Notes: generated by a model from the sequence alone, not told the origin. Numbered from the stretch's first letter, positions 42,073 through 52,800 are shown. The stretch is 64,000 nt of DNA from Yponomeuta sedellus (GCA_934045075.1 OW203729.1:11104704-11168703), one strand, 5' to 3'. A program made the numbers and translations.

Positions 42073-42436
42073 AAGGTGCTTCATAGTGCTAACTAGCGCC
42101 ACCAATGGAAAAAAGTCATAAGTTGTGTTATAATACGTTTTATTTTAAAAGTGAACATGAAAAATCTTAACAACTGTGACAACTATTTTTTAAACATACA
42201 GTCTAGAAACTAGAATCAACAACCAAGCACATCAATCACTTTCCGCCAAAAACAGCCGGTTTAACGGAAATGCAATAAAGTTCTAATCTTTTGATCATAT
42301 GTTCTAGACTGTAAGTTTGAAAAATAGTTATCACAGTTGTTAAGATTTCTCATGTTCACTTTTAGATAAAAACGTTCTATAAAAAAGTTATGATTTTTTC
42401 CATTGGTGGCGTTAATTAGCGCTCCGAAACGCCTTA
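42073..42436. mobile_element. Foldback MITE, family M1
   Basis: Left GCTAACTAGCGCCACCAATGG, centre TTTCCGCCAAAAACAGCCGG, right CCATTGGTGGCGTTAATTAGC and GAAACGCCTTAA. The best-preserved uninterrupted copy. Confidence 0.78.
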
Positions 42437-42439
42437 AAT

Positions 42440-43470
42440 CATGTTATCAAATAATAAAGTAAACTTACCTAATCTAATGACGGTTTCACTTTTATCATAC
42501 AACTGAGTGATTTAAAGGGCTTTTATGAAGGAGGTGGGGCCTCGATTGAGGGATTGGTTATGACTAGAGATCGGATAATCAGGTGCATATTTGCATAATG
42601 TTGAGATGTTAGCTAACATTGATAGCACTTTCTTTTAGTTTGTTACTATAGAATCAAATCGGGTGTAACTATATTTACTTATTTTAAGGTACTAATAAGG
42701 AATAAGTGGAAAGTTTAGGATACAAAATATCTAAGTAATATCACTGCCACCTACAACGGTGGCGGGTGTTTGATAACTTTACTAATATCAACTGGATGTC
42801 AGCCGTCAATAATTATTGTAGGTTATGTCTTGTTCTTTATGTTTGTGGTATAGGTAGCCATTGGCACTATAAAAAGAAATAGACGGCTCATACACAACGT
42901 TGTTAGATGTCCACACACACCACGGCTTGTACAGAAATGAGGCGGCAAATTTCATACTCTCAGATATTTGAAGATAATAAAGATATATTGTTTTATAAGG
43001 GTTACGGTTGCGTATTTCCATAACTCAAAAACTACTACTATAAAAACACTAATAAATGCAACAAATACATATTTCTCCACTTTTCGGGAATTTTTTCCGA
43101 AAAAAAACTGGTATCACTGCGGTATTTGACATCCCAATTTGTAAGTAAATAAAGAAAAGTAAACAAAACCTAATAAGGAAAAATATCACGAATCAGTAAC
43201 TTAAAACATTACTTACTTATCGTAGGTGCTCCCATGAGACTTATTGCATTTTTTCGAGGAGTGTTTACACCACCGTACCACACAAGACGGCATTTCTTAA
43301 AATTTTCTTTTGTGTCAAACAAGACTTACTGGCACTGCTGCCCGGAGCATGATGGCGGCAGAGTGACCGACTTGGTGTATCTGTGTGAGTTAGCTCGTGT
43401 ATGCACACGAAAGTGTAGGACTAGGGGTGCTTCACACCTTTTCAATACGAGATGGCATCCGTCTTTTTTT
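42440..43470. other. Intergenic, anonymous
   Basis: No supported gene. The plus-strand frame 43234-43551 runs into the S1 element and has no recognisable domain in its first 80 codons. Confidence 0.35.
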
Positions 43471-43477
43471 GACATCC

Positions 43478-43605
43478 GTTTAGTGGCTAAAAATGTCACC
43501 CATGCCGGGATTCGAACCCGCAACCTCTGGCTATCCGTGCCACGGGCTTAGCACGGGTAAGTGCATTAAAATAAAAATAGTATAATGAGCACATCATGGC
43601 AAGTG
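43478..43605 (-). mobile_element. S1 SINE fragment with rearranged tail
   Basis: GTGGCTAAAAATGTCACCC, then ATGCCGGGATTCGAACCCGC and AACCTCTGGCTATCCGTGCC, joined directly to the inverse tail CTTAGCACGGGTAAGTGCA and ATAAAAATAGTATAAT. Confidence 0.7.
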
Positions 43606-43919
43606 ACAGATCCACAGGACAGATCCTGGTTAATGCCCACAGATTAAAAAGACTCATATATGCCTACCCCCCCCCCCCCGGGATGCGTGAGTTTATTAAG
43701 CACGTAATGTAAAAAATTATAAGTTCCTCAACCATGTACCTCACTGCAATATACTAGGTGTGCGACTAGTAAAAAAAATGTGACATCTCCACAAACCTGA
43801 CATTGGCAGAATCCTAGGGGTGCCATAAAAAAGGAATTTTATTGAATTGAATTGATGCGTGAGTTTATGTTATGTTTAATTGTAGTCCCTAACCTCAGAA
43901 GTATTTAAGTTTCGACACT

Positions 43920-44172
43920 CGGCTACCCAACTTCCGTGCTTCGCAAGGCACGTTAAGTCTTTGGTGCCGGCTGCCAAGTAATGGCAGTCGTTAAGTCACG
44001 TCAGAGGCCTTATGGGCGGCTTGATAACTTCTTACAGTAAGGCCCTCTACTGTCTTACAATCCTCCACCAACCCGGACTTGGCTCACGTGGCGAAGTGTT
44101 GCCTAACCTTCCTGTGTTGCAGGAAGAGACCCGTGGCCCAGGAGTGGGGACATACAAAGGCTTGATATCATA
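43920..44172 (-). repeat. Family K fragment
   Basis: CCGTGCTTCGCAAGGCACG, GGCCTTATGGGCGGCTTGA, CTTCCTGTGTTGCAGGAAGA and GTGGGGACATACAAAGGC. Confidence 0.7.
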
Positions 44173-44174
44173 CC

Positions 44175-44755
44175 CGACTACTCCAGAGCCCAAAAGGAGG
44201 GTAATGTGTTTAGTCCCTCTGCATGTAAGTATATCCGTTTCTATGTTCCCTGTCAGAGTTTGAAAAATAGATTTGTCATTCCTGCACGTGAGTTAAACCA
44301 GCGTGAATAAAACAAAAACAGCGTTAGTAAAAAAGAAAATTGTAACACGGGTAGACCATAGTCCTAGCCACGTAGTCGCCGCCATTAACCGAGATGTGCT
44401 AAAATAGCAACACCTGCCACTGTTCGTCACTTTTTGTTTTTTTATTATGAAACTGAAAGTGATTATTTTAAACGGCTTCCGATTGCCGTTTGTTTTTATT
44501 AAATGAAGATTGATGTCAACGTTTCATTATTCGACGTTCAGGTTAGGCGTGGGTCATACAGAAAGGACGTTGGAGGAGGGCGCGGAAAAGATTTTTTTTA
44601 TTTGTTTTAATTTAATAGGTACATTAGCCAACGGCCCTCGTATTAAACACTTTTACTGAATTAGGGTGTAACAGTTTCAGCCTTATAAGGTTGACAATTA
44701 CAGGCTCTCAGAGTTCATAATTAATTCTAGTAATAAAAGTAAAAAGTAACAAAAA
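44175..44755. other. Intergenic, anonymous
   Basis: Nothing nameable; 44710-44790 has GTAAAAAGTAACAAAAAAG words and a CACCACAC/GTGTGGTG hairpin leading into the large inverted repeat. Confidence 0.35.
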
Positions 44756-44816
44756 AGTAAAAAAGTGTTTTTTTAAACACCACACTCTTGTGTGGTGTGT
44801 GGCGTTGTGTGCATAA

Positions 44817-45349
44817 AGGTGTAGTTTATAGTTTATATGTAGTATTGTGGGTTTTTATGTTTGCTTCTAGACTTTAGAGTCTAGAAGCAAGACTTGTTTC
44901 GTTGTGTTTGTCTAACACATCTTTAACAACTACTACCACAACACAGACTCTAGTCTAGCGTGGAATCCCATGTTATATATGTTCCTTGTCAATATGTGAC
45001 CATATTGACAAGGAACATAACTCGTAGGTCTGCACTATGTGAATACAATATTTGTTATCTCTTGATAACGGTCTGCACTATGTGAATACAATATTTGTTA
45101 TCTCTTGATAACAAATATTGTATTCAAATAGTGCAGACCTACGAGTTATGTTCCTTGTCAATATGGTCACATATTGACAAGGAACATATATAACATGGGA
45201 TTCCACGCTAGAGTAGAGTCTGTGTTGTGGTAGTAGTTGTTAAAGATGTGTTAGACAAACACAACGAAACAAGTCTTGCTTCTAGACTCTAAAGTCTAGA
45301 AGCAAACATAAAAACCCACAATACTACATATAAACTATATACTACACCT
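44817..45349. repeat. 533-bp nearly perfect inverted repeat with nested palindromes
   Basis: The 243-bp arms (44817-45026 plus 45070-45102 against 45107-45349) differ at only 3 positions by eye. Each arm holds two palindromes of its own: TTGCTTCTAGACT with its inverse (left arm 44861-44890) and ATGTTCCTTGTCAATATG with its inverse (44979-45018). Near the centre a 43-bp unit (GGTCTGCACTATGTGAATAC...) is tandemly duplicated (45027-45069 and 45070-45112). No protein frame. It could be a foldback transposon or a source of long hairpin RNA. Confidence 0.93.
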
Positions 45350-45354
45350 CTTTT

Positions 45355-45755
45355 TTATGTTCTGTGCATACACCTTAGGTAACTGTATATAACTTTATAT
45401 ATTTATTCATATTTATGCACCTTTATTAATTTTATTATCATTGTATATAATATTTTATCCCCTTTACTTTTATACACAATGGCTTTTCTCAATAACGAGG
45501 AAAATGTAATAATTTAGTTTCTTTTAGTTTATAGCTTTAGTTTAACTAAAATATTAAAATTTAATCTAAATTTTTGTGCAACACCCTTCCTGCCTCATTG
45601 GCACTGTCTACTACTAGAAATTCACAAACGGGAGCCCACGATACAGGATTTACCTAGTGTGGGGCCCACCAGACACTGTACACTGCCAATTACCTTTTAC
45701 TAAATAAATAAGGTTCTCTAAGGTTTGCTGGAAGAAATCTCTAACAGAGATAAGC
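45355..45755. other. Intergenic, anonymous
   Basis: AT-rich; GTGGGGCCCACCAGACACTG near 45660 is a possible repeat scrap. It ends with AAATGAAATGAAATGAAATG just before a family R copy. Confidence 0.35.
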
Positions 45756-45759
45756 TCGC

Positions 45760-45905
45760 CTTTGAAATGAAATGAAATGAAATGAATATACTTTATTGCA
45801 CACCAGGAATTACAATTTAGAAAATAAGAAGATACAGATTAAGGTACAATTGGCGGTCTTATTACTAAAAGTAATTTCTACCAGACAACCCTTGATGGAA
45901 AACAC
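45760..45905 (+). repeat. Family R copy
   Basis: ATATACTTTATTGCACACC ... GGCGGTCTTATTACTAAAAG ... CAGACAACCCTTGATGG. Sequence on to about 45960 (GACGGGTAGTTGGTGCAAC) is shared with the copy at 23738. Confidence 0.65.
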
Positions 45906-45960
45906 AAAAGAACTGAAAGACGGGTAGTTGGTGCAACTAATGACATAATTAGGAAAAGAA

Positions 45961-46412
45961 GGCAAATTTTAATAAACATCTATAGACAATACATAAATAA
46001 AATATAAAATAAACATACATAATATATACAAATAATATCATCCGGGAGAAGAAGATAGATGAATATAATACACATACGCAACATTTGAAAGAGGTAATAT
46101 TTATTGTACCAGTTTTGTACTCAAGTAGTAGTCTCTGACGCTTCCTTTAAAAATAGAGAGAGATGGCGAGCGTCTTATTGCAAGAGGAGGATCATTCCAC
46201 AGTTGGACAGCTGTGATTGTAAAAGAGCTGCTGAAGAATTTAGTCGAGTGACTCGGTATCTTCAGCGTCATATTCTGTGATGATCGTAAGGTCGCCTTTG
46301 TACATGTTATTTGTTATGTAATGTCCTGTTAAATGTCTCGTGTGCAATGAAGTAATAATAATAAATAATTTTTCCTTTACTTTTTACTTTTACTGTTAGT
46401 ATCGCATAGCTC
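45961..46412. other. Possible extension of family R
   Basis: GCGTCTTATTGCAAGAGGAG and ATTCCACAGTTGGACAGC resemble retroelement 3' UTR sequence, but there is no second full copy here to confirm it. Confidence 0.3.
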
Positions 46413-46910
46413 CTTAAGGCGCTTAGGGGTGCTAACTAGCGCCACCAATAGAATAAAAATCGTAACTTGTCTTAGTTCGAAATTTCACTGATGCCGTGAG
46501 TCGCCCATTGGCTCAATTGGTAGAGCGCTGGCACGGACAGCCAGAGGTTGCGGGTTTGAATCCCGGCATGGGTGAAATTTTTAGCCTCTAAATAGGTTTT
46601 TAAATTTAACTTATTTTACGTTTTTATCTAAAAGTGAACATGAGGAATCTCAACAAGTGTGACAACTATTTTTAGAACCTACAGTCTAGAACCTAGGACT
46701 TTAATCGATTTCCGCCAGAAACGGCCGCTTAAGGCGGAGATCGATTAAAGTCCTATGATATTTATACAATACCCTACGCTAAATGTTCTTAAAATAGTTA
46801 CTATAGATATCAAGAATTCTCATGTTTACTTTTTGATAAAAACGCACTATAAATCAAGTTATGATTTTATTTAAGTTGGTGACGGAAGTTAGCGCCCCTA
46901 AGCGCTTTAA
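46413..46910. mobile_element. Foldback MITE M1 hosting an S1 SINE
   Basis: Ends TTAAGGCGCTTAGGGG (left) and AGCGCCCCTAAGCGCTTTAA (right), both followed outward by AGCTCC or its inverse. Centre GATTTCCGCCAGAAACGGCC. Split by the S1 copy at 46476-46604. Confidence 0.78.
46476..46604 (+). mobile_element. S1 SINE nested in M1, imperfect 11-bp TSD
   Basis: TTCGAAATTTCACTGATGCC start, tRNA-like block GCCCATTGGCTCAATTGG ... GGTTTGAATCC, end AGCCTCTAAATAGG. Flanks AACTTGTCTTA (46463-46473) and AACTTATTTTA (46608-46618) are a decayed target duplication of the M1 arm. Confidence 0.8.
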
Positions 46911-46979
46911 GGAGCTACGCTCGTGTAAAAAATTATAGAGTAACAAATAAGCCGTCTGCTAAGAATTCTTCAACAAGAA

Positions 46980-47047
46980 GAAATTGGTTTGGAATTCAAC
47001 ATACTCATGTAGGCCTACATGAGTATGTTCAATTCCAAACCAATTTC
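46980..47047. repeat. 68-bp palindrome without spacer
   Basis: 34-bp arms meeting at 47013/47014 (GTAGG|CCTAC), one mismatch. Left arm starts GAAATTGGTTTGGAATTC. Confidence 0.9.
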
Positions 47048-47059
47048 TCAATCAATTTC

Positions 47060-47780
47060 TTGCAGGTAATTTTAGGTAGGTTATTTTTAATTTTACTTTT
47101 TATTGTTATCTTTTTAGTGTTTTTTATTATTCTTGTTAAATAAAACCTGAATTCTTACTTTTGGCTTTGGATATTTTGGCCTATGCAAACACCAACATAC
47201 CACAAATCGATTGAGATCTGATTTGTCAAAATGTGGCCATTGGCCATGTGGCTTTTCTAGTTTATCTCGGGCCTTGGATTTTAACTATGTATTTATTGTA
47301 TTCAATCTATCGTCGAGTTAGCACCTATAACACAAGTCATTTAGTTGTACTTAGTATAGGGCTAACGAGATCTGTGTAATATGTCCATGAATATTTATTT
47401 ATTTTATTTTTATTTTTGTAGGATGAGGGAACATAAAAATCGGACATACATGCATATGCACACACATCCGAGCCAAACACATTAGCCTCCTTTTGGGCTC
47501 CCCCTTAGTCGGGTAAAAAAGCAATTGTTCAATTGTTCCTAAGAATTGTTTACTTAGAGAACGGCCAAATTACATTTTGTCGAAGACTCGTCAGGTAATT
47601 TGTTTGAAGGTCGAAGAGAGAAGTTAAAATAGATTGTGTAATTCCGTTTAATTCCTGCGCCTTTTAATAATTTATTGTCAGTACGTTCACAGCGAGAATT
47701 CGGTTGGATTGAAAGTTTTTCGAAAATTATTTTGTGTTTGAAACGCTTTCGATGTAACAAAATAACTTGCCGTTAAAAAT
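47060..47780. other. Intergenic, anonymous
   Basis: No supported gene. A frame-less AT-rich stretch; TTTGGGCTCCCCCTTAGTCG near 47492 resembles a retroelement tail also seen near 58440. Confidence 0.35.
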
Positions 47781-47785
47781 CTAAC

Positions 47786-47853
47786 ACTTTCTCAAAACGT
47801 ATAGCTTAAGCAATGTAGGTATACGTTGCTTAAACTAAACTTTTTGAGAAAGT
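47786..47853. repeat. Imperfect palindrome
   Basis: ACTTTCTCAAAACGTATAGC and TTAAGCAA pair with TTGCTTAAACTAAACTTTT and TGAGAAAGT around a 12-nt centre. Confidence 0.65.
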
Positions 47854-48019
47854 CTAAACCTACAGGTTAGTTAGTATCCGTTAGTAGTTAGGATACTGAG
47901 GGTATCCACGGATAAACGAATAAAATTGCCAAATAATGATAAAACTTAATAATAATAATGCTTAAGGCGTCAAGTCTGCCTTATTGTACATTTATTTAAG
48001 TGCAATAAAAGTATTAATA

Positions 48020-48232
48020 AATTGATAATAAATTCCACACAGCTCAATCACTTGTCATGGTCCCAAACTAGATTAACCTGCACTATGGTAACCAGTCAAG
48101 GACATCACAAACATGGAAATACACCCAGACTGAGGCCTATTGTACAAATTTACCTACGGCGGCCCCCAGTGGGAATCGAACCCACGACATCCGTCTTGGT
48201 ATCCAAGCGCCTTAACGGCTAGACCAACGAGT
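48020..48232 (-). mobile_element. tRNA-headed SINE, family S3, full length
   Basis: Minus strand: GACTCGTTGGTCTAGCCG, TTAAGGCGCTTGGATACC, B-box GGTTCGATTCC, CACTGGGGGCCGCC, then CCTCAGTCTGGGTGTATTTC, TTTGTGATGTCCTTGACTGG and CTAGTTTGGGACCATGACAA. Most complete S3 in the window. Confidence 0.78.
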
Positions 48233-48239
48233 CAGTCAT

Positions 48240-48805
48240 AGTTTATAGTCAACATAATTAACGTATTACAGTTATGAAGCCGCGGTAACGAAGCGGTAGA
48301 ACGCCAGTCTGTGGTTGTGTTCTGTGCTAGTTATTATTACGTCACGGGCTTAAGTCGGTGTTTTGATTACGTTAGCCGGATTGCCAGTGTCGTGTATTAG
48401 ATGCCCCCACACTAGCGTCATTGGGTAGCGAAACCTACAGAGAAATCTTGTCTATCTGCTGAATTTGGTAGCGCCGCAACGCCAACGCTAAGCTTCTGCC
48501 GCAAGGGGCGAGTTTCATAAAACTACAATTCGACGTTTATTATTACAATTCGAAGCACTTAGAAGAGAAAAGTTGCATAGCATGAGGTGCATTGCTTGAG
48601 AAACTTTTTCGCTTGCAGCTTGCATGTGAGGATCTTATGAGTACAAAGACCAGCTACTCGTTGTTTACTTTGTGGAGACCTCCAAAACATCATTTGTTGT
48701 ATGAGCAAACACTGTTCGGGTGCATCTAGGCGTTGCCGGGAAATACATACTCACCGCTATCCTGGCCCACCGTTATCCTGGCTAATGGTAAATGTCATCA
48801 TCATC
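48240..48805. other. Intergenic, mostly anonymous; S4 head fragment 48279-48325
   Basis: AGCCGCGGTAACGAAGCGGT and AGAACGCCAG near 48279 match the tRNA-like head of S4. The rest shows nothing nameable apart from an inverted relation between GAGAAATCTTGTCTATCTGC (48440) and the region near 49300. Confidence 0.35.
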
Positions 48806-48812
48806 ATTATAA

Positions 48813-49162
48813 GGGATCATTCATAAATTGCGTCACACGTTAAGGGGAAGGGAGGGGGTCGAAGAAGTGTGACATTGTGTGACAGGGGGGTAGGAGGGGT
48901 CCTAAATTTCGTGACGTCACATTTTTAAATCTACGTCTTAAAACATGAACTTTGCACTATTAACGAAATACTCAAAACATTTGCAACTCTTGATATAAAA
49001 CTAATTTCGGAACTGCTTTTTGAATTCAAGAATTTCTAAATGTAAAATTGAAAAAAATGTGACGTCACACTAGGGGGGGGGGTCTCACAAATGTGACCAA
49101 CTGTTTCAAGGACGTGGGAGCGGTAAAAAATCACGAAATTTGGGTGCTTTATGGATGGCCCC
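48813..49162. mobile_element. MITE with CRE-like GTGACGTCAC near each side
   Basis: Left GGGATCATTCATAAATTGCG and the inverse of the right end (GGGGCCATCCATAAAGCACC) are an imperfect inverted pair, a terminus often seen in insect MITEs. Inside, GTGACGTCAC occurs at 48911-48920 and 49059-49068, and G-runs follow both ends inward. Confidence 0.65.
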
Positions 49163-49499
49163 TCATCAGGCGCACTAGTACACTGCTGGATATAGCCCTC
49201 CCCTAATGAATCGTCATAGTAAACCAGGAATTGTGATTTTATGGAACAGGCCCGCCTTTGTTCGCGCGATGCAATCCAATAGCCAGAAGTACAATTTTAG
49301 CAGATAGAGTTAGATTTCTCTGTAGGTTTCGCCTCCCTCTGAGAAGTCAAATATGAGGCTACAATCGGAAACTCCGCACCGCATTCTAATAATACCAACG
49401 ATGCTCAGGCTCACGATTAGTTTATTGTTTGCCAATGGCAAGTATCGCGTTTGTACATTCGCTGGCAAGGCAATCTTTATAGTTTGGTTGCCAAGTGGT

Positions 49500-49545
49500 C
49501 CTTAAGATGCTAACTAGCGCCACCAATGGAAAGAATCATATCTTC
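49500..49545 (+). mobile_element. M1 MITE terminal fragment
   Basis: TAAGATGCTAACTAGCGCC and ACCAATGGAAAGAATCATA: one end only. Confidence 0.6.
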
Positions 49546-49559
49546 TTTTTCACTCCATC

Positions 49560-49795
49560 TGCTCGAAATGACGCATTTTGATCCCTAAAGTTAGGGCCCA
49601 AAAGAAGCTATTGCTATTCAATCATACATGTATGGTAAGTATCTAAATTCAAAATTGGATTTTGAGTCTATATACCATAAGGTAGGTAAATAGGCTCAAA
49701 ATCCAATTTTGAATTTATATACCTACGCTATCACGTTTTATTGAGATATCGAACCTCTCATTCACTCTTTAGGACTTGATCTATATCTTAAACTC
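49560..49795. mobile_element. MITE-like inverted repeat
   Basis: AAATTCAAAATTGGATTTTG (about 49645) and its inverse CTCAAAATCCAATTTTGAAT (about 49695) form the core, with weaker outer symmetry. Confidence 0.5.
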
Positions 49796-50029
49796 TAAAC
49801 AAGCAAGAAGTTTTAAACCAGAGTATGGAACTGCTTTGTGTCCTAAACTCGTTGCATCGAAACTTTTTGCTCTCTTCTTGGAAATAAAAATGTCAAAAAT
49901 TTGAATTTGGAAGGCCAATTTTTCATTGGATAACGTTTGCAACAGTTGGATTGGCGCGCATTTAGTATGTTTAATTTCTTATTGCATTCCTAACAGATGC
50001 AGTGAAAAGCAGAGTATTCTTCACGGGCG

Positions 50030-50175
50030 CAAAATGTTTTCGGTCTCGGTAGTGTTGATTCCCTCGCTCCTTCGGGACTCATAGTTGAAGCCTTCGCTAT
50101 CGCTCAGGCTTCAATTCAAGAGTCCCTCAGTTCGCTCAAGCTTCAATTTCACAACCTCGAATCGAAAACTGTATT
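50030..50175. mobile_element. Foldback relic rich in CTTCGCT/AGTCCC words
   Basis: GGTCTCGGTAGTGTTGATTCC, GAAGCCTTCGCTATCGCTC and TCAATTTCACAACCTCGAATC suggest a self-complementary non-autonomous element; ends unresolved. Confidence 0.4.
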
Positions 50176-50403
50176 TGCACCCTTGGCGAACAATCTACTA
50201 TTATAAAGCGTCTTTAGAAAAAGTGAACAACAAAATCTCAATAAATATATTATAGCTCCTTTATGTAATAATAGTAATAAATAAATAAAACTTTATTTCA
50301 GACTAGTCCATAGCAAGGCACTGGCAAGGTTAAAGTATGTTCCTTAGTAAATTTCGGTTTTTCGTTTTCTAAACAGGGTGTAAAATAGATGGATAAAATT
50401 TTA

Positions 50404-50616
50404 TTTTATGCCACACCTGGCAATAAAGTGGCTTTTACCGCACGCTGCGCGTACGGAAAAAGCCGCTTTCTGGCCAAGTGTAGACATAAAACGATGTAAA
50501 CAACACGGGAGGTAATAAAGAAAGCTCTCGATCGCATATTTACGTCCCTCGCTTGCAGCTCGGGCCGCAAACTTCTGCGATCTCGGCCTTTCTTTGTATT
50601 ACCACCCTAGTTGTGT
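50404..50616. mobile_element. Two adjacent foldback MITEs
   Basis: 50404-50490: TTTTATGCCACACCTGGC against GCCAAGTGTAGACATAAAA. 50501-50616: AACACGGGAGGTAATAAAG against CTTTGTATTACCACCCTAG, with inner CGATCGCA/TGCGATC arms. Confidence 0.65.
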
Positions 50617-50619
50617 AAT

Positions 50620-51115
50620 GTACTATTACGTGACAACTCGAATATTGATAATAGCTCCATACATTATAGAGCGTTAAGTACAAGTTGTTACGTCGTAGTT
50701 TGAGTTCGATTTGTATGGCTTTTTGTACCACGTCACTAGAATGACTATTTTAGGGGTAACAACAAAAAGAGAAAAAAGAAAACCTTGTTTGTCGTTTTAC
50801 ATGGTCTCTTCGATTATATTAAAACATTATTTTATGCAAGTTTTCCATTAAAACCAATTATTCAATGATTTTTAATGAAGCTGACTGATTTCAGCTACCT
50901 TACCAATTACGTCTTGGATATCTAAATATAACTATGTTTTCTACTGCTTAAGAAACAATGGAAACTGTCAGAGTGGAATGAAAATGAAGTGAAATAAAAT
51001 TCTAGATTTCCATTTGAAATGAGAATAGAATCGCGATGCCTGTTACCCAAGGAAGTTTTAAAAGCTCCTTGCTTGTATCTGACTGCGGTGGAGCCTAAAT
51101 CCAAAAAGAAGGGTT
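50620..51115. other. Intergenic, anonymous
   Basis: Nothing nameable. AGCCTAAATCCAAAAAGAAG directly before the microsatellite may be the 3' end of the retroelement that seeded it. Confidence 0.35.
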
Positions 51116-51120
51116 ATAAG

Positions 51121-52098
51121 TATGTTTGTTTGTTTGTTTGTTTGTTTGTTTGTTTGTTTGTTTGTTTGTTTGTTTGTTTGTTTGTTTGTTTGTTTGTTTG
51201 TTTGTTTGTTTGTTTGTTTGTTTGTTTGGTTGGTTGGTTGGTTGGTTGGTTGGTTGGTTGTTTGTTTGTTTGTTTGTTTGTTTGTTTGTTTGTTTGTTTG
51301 TTTGTTTGTTTGTTTGTTTGTTTGTTTGTTTGTTTGTTTGTTTGTTTGTTTGTTTGTTTGTTTGTTTGTTTGTTTGTTTGTTTGTTTGTTTGTTTGTTTG
51401 TTTGTTTGTTTGTTTGTTTGTTTGTTTGTTTGTTTGTTTGTTTGTTTGTTTGTTTGTTTGTTTGTTTGTTTGTTTGTTTGTTTGTTTGTTTGTTTGTTTG
51501 TTTGTTTGTTTGTTTGTTTGTTTGTTTGTTTGTTTGTTTGTTTGTTTGTTTGTTTGTTTGTTTGTTTGTTTGTTTGTTTGTTTGTTTGTTTGTTTGTTTG
51601 TTTGTTTGTTTGTTTGTTTGTTTGTTTGTTTGTTTGTTTGTTTGTTTGTTTGTTTGTTTGTTTGTTTGTTTGTTTGTTTGTTTGTTTGTTTGTTTGTTTG
51701 TTTGTTTGTTTGTTTGTTTGTTTGTTTGTTTGTTTGTTTGTTTGTTTGTTTGTTTGTTTGTTTGTTTGTTTGTTTGTTTGTTTGTATGTATGTATGTATG
51801 TATGTATGTATGTATGTATGTATGTATGTATGTATGTATGTATGTATGTATGTATGTATGTATGTATGTATGTATGTATGTATGTATGTATGTATGTATG
51901 TATGTATGTATGTATGTATGTATGTATGTATGTATGTATGTATGTATGTATGTATGTATGTATGTATGTATGTATGTATGTATGTATGTATGTATGTATG
52001 TATGTATGTATGTATGTATGTATGTATGTATGTATGTATGTATGTATGTATGTATGTATGTATGTATGTATGTATATATGTACGTATGTATGTAACGT
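51121..52098. repeat. Compound (TTTG)n-(TTGG)n-(TTTG)n-(TATG)n microsatellite
   Basis: About 660 bp of TTTG units, interrupted once by about 33 bp of GGTT units near 51228-51260, then a sharp switch at 51785 to about 300 bp of TATG units. All six frames are nearly open, giving spurious 345-366-residue poly-CLFV/YVCM/QTNK reading frames. Confidence 0.98.
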
Positions 52099-52109
52099 AT
52101 GTATGTGTA

Positions 52110-52225
52110 TGGAATACCAAACTATACTTCCATGTCTGGGGTCCCTGCCTGATTACTAGTTTGGGATCAGTACAAGTACAAGTACACGTGACCATTACAA
52201 GTGATTGTGCGGTAGTTCTTTAGTA
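52110..52225 (+). mobile_element. S3 SINE 3' fragment
   Basis: ACTATACTTCCATGTCTGGG, GTCCCTGCCTGATTACTAG and TTTGGGATCAGTACAAGTAC with a small ACAAGT triplication; ends TTACAAGTGATTGTGCGG. Confidence 0.6.
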
Positions 52226-52229
52226 GGTT

Positions 52230-52800
52230 ATTAGGTTAGATAAGGTTAATACTCTTAATTGCACACCATACATTTTGAGAGTAGGTACATGAAAAACTTA
52301 AACTTAGTTATTATAGATCAGTCACAAAATTTTCGATGTAATATCGCCCACAATGTTAACTATGGCGAGCGCTCGTTCGTTAAGTTCGATGTATTGTCGA
52401 CTGTACTACACACTTTTATCATTTTAATTCGACAGGCGTACCTAGTAACGATAACTCGTTTGTATATCATAATAAAAATGTCTCGGGACATGTTCTACTA
52501 GCGTGATGTTATATGAAATATGTTTTACGTGAGTCCCATTTGCTCGCACTTTCAGGAGGTCTGGTTTTATAGAACATTAATAATCTACACAAGGTGTTCC
52601 ATTTGTTGCTCAGACTTGAAACAAATAGAAGTGAAAGCCCGAAAAGGAAAAAGGCCCTACTTTTAGTAAAAAATCAGAAAGATAATAGTTTAAAAATCTG
52701 TTACAAAAATAGCACTTTAAATAAAAAAACATACATTAAAACATTTTCTATTTTTGCAACAGATTTCTCGGGAGAGGAAGAGATAAAAATGCAAAAGATG
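52230..52800. other. Intergenic, anonymous
   Basis: Short plus-strand frames only (80 codons or fewer), no domain recognised. Confidence 0.35.

Noticed and set aside
44012..44263. 83-codon frame and similar frames at 27088, 33494, 34646 and 37304
   Set aside because: They lie in the K repeat and change frame between copies, so they are not conserved as protein.
21780..52098. CRISPR-like arrays
   Set aside because: Periodic sequences here are tetranucleotide microsatellites without spacers, and the genome is clearly eukaryotic.
51019..52223. Open frames of 345-366 codons on both strands
   Set aside because: They are translations of TTTG and TATG units, which lack stop codons in most frames. 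Cys-Leu-Phe-Val, Tyr-Val-Cys-Met and Gln-Thr-Asn-Lys repeats have no flanking gene context.
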